From positions 930,001-994,000 of the forward strand of contig JBAMDO010000580.1 in the NCBI GenBank assembly GCA_037074765.1: a stretch of DNA of 64,000 bases. Reading direction: 5' to 3'. The position numbers and the translations under genes are program-made. A model generated the notes under the pieces. The model did no database searches, had not been told where the DNA came from, and was given only the letters and a program-made list of their open reading frames with translations. Within the stretch, counting starts at the first letter, position 1. Each line of letters starts with the position of its first letter. Source of the stretch: Mansonella perstans. Lineage: Eukaryota; Nematoda; Chromadorea; Rhabditida; Onchocercidae. This document shows positions 50,201-64,000 of the stretch, one piece after another.

Positions 50201-52885
50201 AATGCATTGAAATCAATTAAGGGTACTACATCGACACACATCGCATTATATTACGCTTACAAATTGTTAACGGATACTGATAGCACAAGTGGTTCGGTTT
50301 TTTTTCTTCTTTCTGAAATTTATATTTTTGAAATAGCTTCTGTAAAGCCAAAAATGAAAACACTTTCCAGGAATTGTAAATCATTCCAGGAACTCGTGGA
50401 GGAGTCAAAAAGATGATCATCATATTCACAGATGGACACTCACAACGTTCACCACGGGACATGGCGCTACGTCTTAAACATGAAGGCGTAGAAACTTTTG
50501 CGATAGCATTGACCCCAGCGCCATATGCAGATGAGGATGAATTATTAAGTATCACGCAGAATGCAGATCATATTTTTACGCCCATTAATTTAAAGGTTCT
50601 ACAGTTTAAACGTAAATATTACGAGAGTTGCAGTGCTCTTTATTACATTGTAAACTAACAAGTTTGTAGTTCTCAAGTAATTTGACTCTTTAAATCATAC
50701 AAAAAAAAAAAAAAAAAAAAAAAAAAAACACTAACTAGAAAAAATTCAAACTGATTTGCGTGAAAACTAACACATTGCTTTAATTAGAGAGAACAAAAGA
50801 GCATTGAATAATTGCGCCATTTAATAAAATAAAACGAATAAAACGAATATCATGGGATACTTTATGACGTTCAATGAAATAAGTTGTAGTGTTCGCTTCT
50901 ATCTATGTAGTCAAAAATATTCCTTTCAGGATTTTGAAACCAAATTTCTCCCATACATTGGCTTTGGTTGTATTGGTATAGATTTGGGACCTGATCCAGA
51001 ACCAAGGATTCGCGGTGCAACCGATGTCATCTGTAATGGAAACTCTGTTACACTTACTGTTCGAACACAGCAGCCAATGACAGGTCTTATGTATGCACAG
51101 CAGTATCACGATGATAGAAACTGTGTTAAGGCAAGCTTCATTTTACTTGATTAGCGAATCAATCTTCAATGCTGTTCCCTTTAAACCGTGCCAAGGTTTT
51201 GAGTAGAGGATCTTCGAGATTTCTAGAATGATATAGACATGCAAAACGATTGCATAAGTTGTTGACTATCGTATTTATCTCATATGAATCCGAGCTTGAA
51301 TTTTTAAAATCATGGATTTAGATTGCTTAAGGAACTTGTTTATTAATGTGGCTATTAAGAACTTATTTTTGTAGGTAACTGATGGATCATCCAGGGAAAT
51401 CTCGATTACATTTTTCGAGAACACATGTGGCCTTATTAAAACACCAGCTACAGTAATTTTTTTTTGTGCTACTACTAAATTAATTTTTTTCCAAATATAG
51501 TATTTAATTCTTTTGGAATATTTTTTTTATTTGCAGCGACTTGATGGCTATGTGTTCAATATTACTGTAATATTGCAATTCCATCCAATTATCATGACAA
51601 GAGCCGATCAGGTAATTTGAATTATTTTTAACAATTTAATTTATTTAGGTTTTATAGGATGAAGTTTTCTGAAGATTATAAATTCTTCCATTTTGATTTA
51701 TAAAAATTATAGGGCTTGAGTATATCCTGCTTCCATCAACAACCACTGCCATCAGAAGAAGTGGCTCGTTCATCAATTAAAAAACTTAGTGATACCGAAT
51801 GCTCATACCGGCTTCATCGATTTGCGCCTAATCAATGTGTTCCTTTAGATGCTAAAGTGGGCGAGTCGTTATTTCATAGATGGGAATGCAACAGTCGTAA
51901 GTTCAAATCTTGAATATCGCTAACACATTCAAAAAAGTGGTAGTTTTAATTATGAACTGCACTGAAAGTCTGCCAGTTATAAAGAAGCACAAGTTCGTAT
52001 TAATCCACTGCTTTTATAAATTAAAGCATTTTTGAGATTGCTATGAAATTGGATCAAAATTTAATTAAGCAAGATAGAGTAATACCAGGGCAGTGTGTCA
52101 TATACGTAAGATAAGATCTGTTAAAATGAACTGATTATCGTCCTGATAGCATTCACTAAAATTGCTTATAATTTTCCTTCCCAATTTTTAAATAAATTTC
52201 AATTTATTTCAGCATCAAATTATCACTATTTGATACATGACTGCTTTGCTAAATCAAAAACGAAAAATGTATTAATTATGGATTCTAACGGGTAAGTACA
52301 GATCTACAATCTCGATTATTTGCTATACAATGCCTTTGAAGTACTTCCATCTTTTTTCCAGATGTGAAGTAGATCCACATTTCTTGGAAACTCCTGATTA
52401 CACGAAATTTTCTGAGAATCAGAAAGATGATGCGTATGTTTTCAAGGAAATGAGTGTATTCAAGTTTCCGGGAAGTGGTAATGTCGTCTTCCAATGTCAG
52501 ATATCATTATGCGATATGGAAAGCGATGATGCATGCAAGGCTATGATTGTTAGTTCTCTTTTTAGATTTAATGAGACTTTCTTCCAAAATTTTAAAACAG
52601 CAATGTCATAAGCTTCTTTCCATTCTACTTAGGAATTACGAACAGCGGTACATCTAAACACACAATCTACTGCAATGCTTTTCATTTGTTTCATTTGATA
52701 TATTTTCTTTGAAGCCTCCACGCTGCTCGCATAATTCGACGTTAAGGCTGAGACGTGAACCGCAAACTACAATAAAGCCAGGATTCGCAATGACGTTTGA
52801 TGTGGAAACTCGAATGTTGAATGTTTTGGAAAACGAATCAACTCTGCCAGTTGCACCTACCAAGTATTGCGATGTCAGAGTGTAA
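47297..52885 (+). CDS. Secreted double-vWA plus ZP-domain protein (cuticlin-like)
   Basis: Exons: 47297-47459, 47698-47845, 48063-48242, 48504-48597, 49014-49076, 49132-49276, 50107-50291, 50390-50595, 50930-51130, 51375-51452, 51537-51611, 51713-51896, 52213-52291, 52362-52548, 52715-52885 (TAA); about 718 residues plus an unplaced N-terminus. First vWA: LDLVFLLDSSGS (MIDAS DxSxS), IIYLLSDGRT. Second vWA: LDLILIIDSSES, MIIIFTDGHS. A Cys-containing linker (KCGFTSASE) joins them. From ICNGNSVTLTVRTQQPM to CQISLCD is a ZP domain, the polymerisation module of worm cuticlins. RLRR at 52745-52756 fits a furin site; only about 43 residues follow, with no membrane segment. Likely an extracellular-matrix or cuticle protein. 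The exon at 49014 is the least certain (weak GTGTAA donor). The intron after 51130 begins GC. AATAAA lies at 52932. Confidence 0.87.
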
Positions 52886-52931
52886 ACTGTGTTCCAGAGA
52901 ATTCCAATATATTCTAGCTCTGAATACATCA

Positions 52932-52937
52932 AATAAA
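52932..52937 (+). terminator. Polyadenylation signal AATAAA of the vWA-ZP gene
   Basis: Canonical hexamer 47 bases after the stop codon, an ordinary distance. Confidence 0.5.
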
Positions 52938-54224
52938 GAGACAAAAGCTTGATGCAAAGAGATCTTTTAGAATGACTAAAAAATTCTAAGCCTCAAGATG
53001 AAAAGTACCGCTATTGCTGCTGCTGCTTTCATTCATCTGAATTTTGAAACTTTCGGAACAACTTGTAGTTTTGAATATACAAAGTTGTTTTTGAACAACA
53101 TATTAAAAATATATTCATTTATTATATGACATTCGTTCCATACTGCGGGTATTTCATGTATAAAATAATATTCTTATCATGTTGATGACATTCGACACTG
53201 ATATTTTAGTGTCTTTTCTCGGGAATATGGGCCAGTGATTTCGAGTGTCATGGCACTAAAAGATAAGGAAGTTCATGTCGTCTAATCGTTCTTTCTGGTC
53301 AGAATATCTCATCGATTTAATAAATGCCATGTTTAAATTATCAGTGTAAAAAGAATCTATTATAATGTTTTGTGATTAATGTGCCTTTACTTACTAATAA
53401 TGGTAAGTATTCGCCTTGTTTGTAATCTTCATACATGCATGTAAATTTTGGGGATCTCATTAGTTGCAATGTGTTTACAAATGAAATTCCATTTTGTTTA
53501 AAATTTTGGAAACTTTAATTCCTAAAGCAATGTTTTCATGTAATGAACTATTTTGAATACACTATTTTTTTTTGATTAATTTCTAATATTACTGCCTTCG
53601 TGTCCATTTCTCCATAATATTTGAAATGATCTGCGTGTGAAAGTTATGCATTTCTAGCGTACTATGACAAATACATATTAAGAAAAAAGAGTAAATGATT
53701 TGAAACCATGCTGAAATGTTTTAGTTATTTATTTCAAAAATAAAGAAATTCATCCAAATGTGCAGCTGGCATAAATTTATTGGGTGCTTAGAGTGCTCAG
53801 AGTAAAAAAAAAATGTTTCCGGCTGCTGCAGTGAATTGAGAAAGAAATGAATGCTTGAAACGATTGTTTGTAATCAATAAAAGAAAATAAATATTGACTT
53901 CCATAACTTTTCATAACTGTTAAAAGATTCACGATCAATTTGATTGAGATAGAGCAGTCTTAAAACAAGCTACAGCACCAATGCTTACGTAATTCTATCA
54001 TTGAAAAATTTACTAGACGGTTGTGTCTCTGCATTGCTCATTCTAATAATGAGGTCATAAAATTGTTATTATTGATTAAAACTATAAAACGCCACCTGTA
54101 AAACATCGAATTTGCGGTAAAACCCTCAATCTCCAATTACATTTGAACTAAAACTTCGCATTTATTAAAAGAAAAATACAAAAAGTGTGATTACTCTCAA
54201 AGTTTTGAATGGAACCTTTTTCAG
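52938..54224. other. Intergenic after the vWA-ZP gene; nothing distinct
   Basis: About 1.3 kb of AT-rich sequence without a convincing exon. A 12-codon ATG frame at about 53250 (MALKDKEVHVV) is too short to judge. Confidence 0.45.
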
Positions 54225-56591
54225 GACAAGTGCAGGAAATGATGATGCTGAATCATCGAAAGCAAATGGGTACTGTACTTTTGCCTCTAAAAGTTCTATC
54301 TCTATTCGACACTTACAGTTTAAAACTAAGCAATAACTCTACTTCTTGAGTACTTAGTCAAATAAAACCAATAAATTCATCTAAATAGAACCCACAAAAG
54401 AAAAACAACTATTTTGATAATGCTCAGTCATAACTGTATTGAGTGATATTCTCTTATTTAAACTACTAGCAATCATTCGTCAGACCATTTGATCATTATT
54501 TTAAAGGTTTATGAACATCTTGCTCAAATTTCCGTTTTCCACTCGTACCACTGCACTTCTATGAAGTAATAAGGATAGGTCATGGACAATTTGAATATAC
54601 TAGGAAAAGCACTTCGAATTAACATACTACTCTTAAAAGCAAGTAGATATTAGCCAACTACTGGAAGATAATTGTCAACATAGATAATGTGGAAATTTTG
54701 TAGCACTCAGGGTGCAGTGGATTCAAAAGGAAGAGTGTTACCTCGGCAAATGATTCGTATCCAAAGGAGTGAACCAGAAAAAAACGTTGTGCGCACTGAG
54801 CTGCGGTTCGTTATTTATCAGTCAAGCAAGGATTTGGAGGAAAAAGCTCTTTATGAGGCAAGAAGATCCAACAAAATTAGAACTTCATGGTTCAAAGTCT
54901 GCTAATAGAAAATTACCTGTCGAAGATGTAATCTTCAAAATAAGTATATCGGAATTTGAAAATCTTTATCATCATTCAAAATAAGGATCAATTAAACAGA
55001 GAATTGAAACTGTCCGGAAAAACATGCAGTGTCCTTAATTCAGGAAAGTATAATCAATGAGGCAGTGGAATGCTTAATGAAAAAATATGCGGAGATGAAT
55101 TTGGGACAAGTATTACCGCAAACCGTACAAAAAGTTGATGCTAACAAATCTGTAAAAGTTTTAGCGAATAACTCTAATAAGAATTTAACTATCATCAAAT
55201 AAATAAATTAAATGAATGCACAGAAAAACAAGTACAAATATACTAATGTATATAAGAAGAACAATTTTGTTTCATATCTCAATGGCCTTATTGAATCATT
55301 GATAACCTGTTTCTATAAATCATTCATAAAGTTATCTTCTAAAGGCATTATCAAAAGACGATGTATCCAAATTGCCTTCGTCAAAATACATCACGGATAA
55401 GGAGTGGATAGGAGAAGCTCAAAAACGATTAGAGGTTTGTCTCAGACATTATTATCAAATCAACAGGTTCCTTATCGTTTCCATCAAAATATTATAAAAT
55501 CAGCAAATCACTTCTAAGCAAATAAATTTTCTAAAATTCTGTCGTCTAAACTTCCGTAATGTTTTTGTATAAGAACGACTATTCTTTAATAAAATTGCTG
55601 AAATATTTTATCAGAGTTACTAAGTCTTGCTTTAGCTCTAAGCATACTTTCAGATTATTTATATTTCAGATGGTGTCAAAAAGGATGCAGACAATTGAGA
55701 AAAATGCAACCTTGATTGGTCCTGAATTTGCAGCTTTTCAGACGCAATTGGCGTCACTTCTTGCCGATCTAGAGGAACGGAAAAGAGCTGCTGGCAGTCC
55801 TAACATTGCTTTCCATAACGATCAAGTTATTTGCAAAAAACTTGAGCAATTACAACAATTCGCTGCAACAACTGCTCGTGTGAGGAAGTTGTAAAGATTT
55901 TGCAACAAATTTATTGTTAATCAATATGAAGTGAGAAGAAATCAAACGGTTAAAATGCAAAAACTTTTAAAAAATCATTTTTCAGTCTAATATTTATGTA
56001 AATGATTCTCTCACACTTGCTAACAACGAGTGAAGTATGATGAAGAAAGATTACTTTTAGTTGCACTAGACGAGATATTGCAATCGTCAGTATATTTGCA
56101 TCTCAAGCATCTCCAGTGGAAGTGTGAAGCGTGTAGTGACTTCAAATAAATTATGTAACTTGATTAATCTGTGCATATTACAGGCATACATGAACTATGA
56201 CGTGCAATAGGATCGCAAGCAAATTAATCAGATCTATAAGCAGGCATTAGATTCGTTGTAGCAATAAGATATTGTGAATAAAATTGATATGCTGCAGTAA
56301 AAATTTCTTGCAATACAACTACAATGATGTACACAAGAGACGGGAACTAAGAAAAATTATCAGTGCAAAAAATATTCTAAATGAGGATCAGAAAAAAGGA
56401 AACAAGAAACGTGCAACCTTTCATATTTCATGCAATAAAAAAAGAAAAAATCTTCGCATTCCCTTTCACATTTCAAGAATAAAGAAAAACTAAAAGTTAA
56501 ACCAATAAAATTGTCAAAAAAATTTGGCCTATCCTATATAAAATGAAAAGACTTAGGAAGTCTATCAATGGCTGGTTGAAGCTCAGAAAGG
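54225..56591 (+). pseudogene. Decayed coding sequence, unrecognised, coiled-coil-like
   Basis: Exon-like pieces on the + strand with clear acceptors: 54225-54269 joins in phase to 54704 onwards (VLPRQMIRIQRSEP, VVRTELRFVIYQSSKDLEE). Near 54860 the sensible frame shifts by one base (LELHGSKSANRKLPVEDV), then meets TAA at 54982. 55045-55201 (ESIINEAVECLMKKYAEMN), 55334-55432 (KEWIGEAQKRLE) and 55672-55894 (GPEFAAFQTQLASLLADLEE) follow, then 56012-56149 (YDEERLLLVALDEILQ) and 56185-56266 (DRKQINQIYKQALDSL) with TAG inside and at the end. Several stops sit where CAG or CAA (Gln) would fit, as expected from C-to-T decay. Two pieces carry a W-x-x-EAQK motif (55,400 and 56,565). I do not recognise the family; a live gene with introns I mis-placed is possible for 55045-55894. 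Confidence 0.4.
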
Positions 56592-56868
56592 TTTTTTATT
56601 CTATATATCAAAGCTCATGCATTAGCCATTCCCGATAAATACCATCGCTACCTCTACTTCAGCAAACGAAAGTAACTAATTTCTTACAGCATGCCAACAG
56701 TTTGGATTAGCCTTTTCATAATGGTTTCATAACGCTTCATAAAATTGTTGCATGCGACAGAAATAATGAAAGAAAATACGTTGCTATGTAAAAAGTGGCT
56801 AGTTGGTTATTTGGTTAAAGAGCAGTTCATTTTATTGCTGATATTTTTTTGTCATTTAAAAATTCCAG

Positions 56869-64000
<7,132 letters not shown>

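Noticed and set aside
50701..50728. Long poly-A run suggesting a processed retrocopy insertion
   Set aside because: It lies inside an intron of the vWA-ZP gene with no inserted coding sequence before it and no target-site duplication; a simple homopolymer.

Overview
This is a 64 kb piece of AT-rich nuclear DNA from a nematode. The protein set and the intron style (many short GT-AG introns of roughly 60-500 nt, worm-type cuticlin, possible trans-splice acceptors close to start codons) fit a clade III worm, most likely a filaria. The species cannot be told from the sequence. All gene models were built by hand: exons were translated, frames joined across GT-AG (rarely GC-AG) introns, and phases checked. 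Borders should be right to within a base or two where phases agree. There is no viral, plasmid or CRISPR content.

Layout. (1) 1-1207, +: 3' end of a VPS33B-type Sec1/Munc18 gene. (2) 1640-3420: broken coding remnants. (3) 10174-3676, -: complete 16-exon Tousled-like kinase, 795 aa. (4) 10.2-15.3 kb: no gene seen; microsatellites, a 33-bp and a 15-bp tandem array, and a degenerate tRNA-like element. (5) 17423-15362, -: small RING-finger protein. (6) 17.85-18.46 kb: 71-bp tandem array. (7) 21426-19356, -: MIF4G-domain protein. (8) 26455-21993, -: complete 17-exon CLEC16A/GOP-1 gene, 798 aa, lying upstream of (7) on the same strand and perhaps in one operon with it. (9) 26.5-33.3 kb: long AT-rich intergenic stretch with a 78-bp triple repeat. 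(10) 33339-36495, +: DNAJB6-like J-protein, 252 aa. (11) 41356-38323, -: type II phosphatidylinositol 4-kinase, 433 aa, convergent with (10). (12) 41.4-47 kb: intergenic, with a possible relic and a candidate signal-peptide exon. (13) 47297-52885, +: secreted protein with two vWA domains and a ZP domain. (14) 54.2-56.6 kb: second set of broken coding remnants. (15) 56869 to the right edge, +: a KDM7/PHF8-type JmjC histone demethylase, still open at the window end.

The genes do not form one pathway. Three of them (VPS33B, CLEC16A/GOP-1, PI4K2) belong to endosome/lysosome traffic. Two (TLK and the KDM7 demethylase) act on chromatin. The vWA-ZP protein is a likely cuticle or extracellular-matrix component. 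The most unusual items are the vWA-vWA-ZP architecture, the broken gene remnants lying in the same orientation between intact genes, a direct duplication flanking one exon of the GOP-1 gene, and two unrelated satellites that share the core TACGTGAA.
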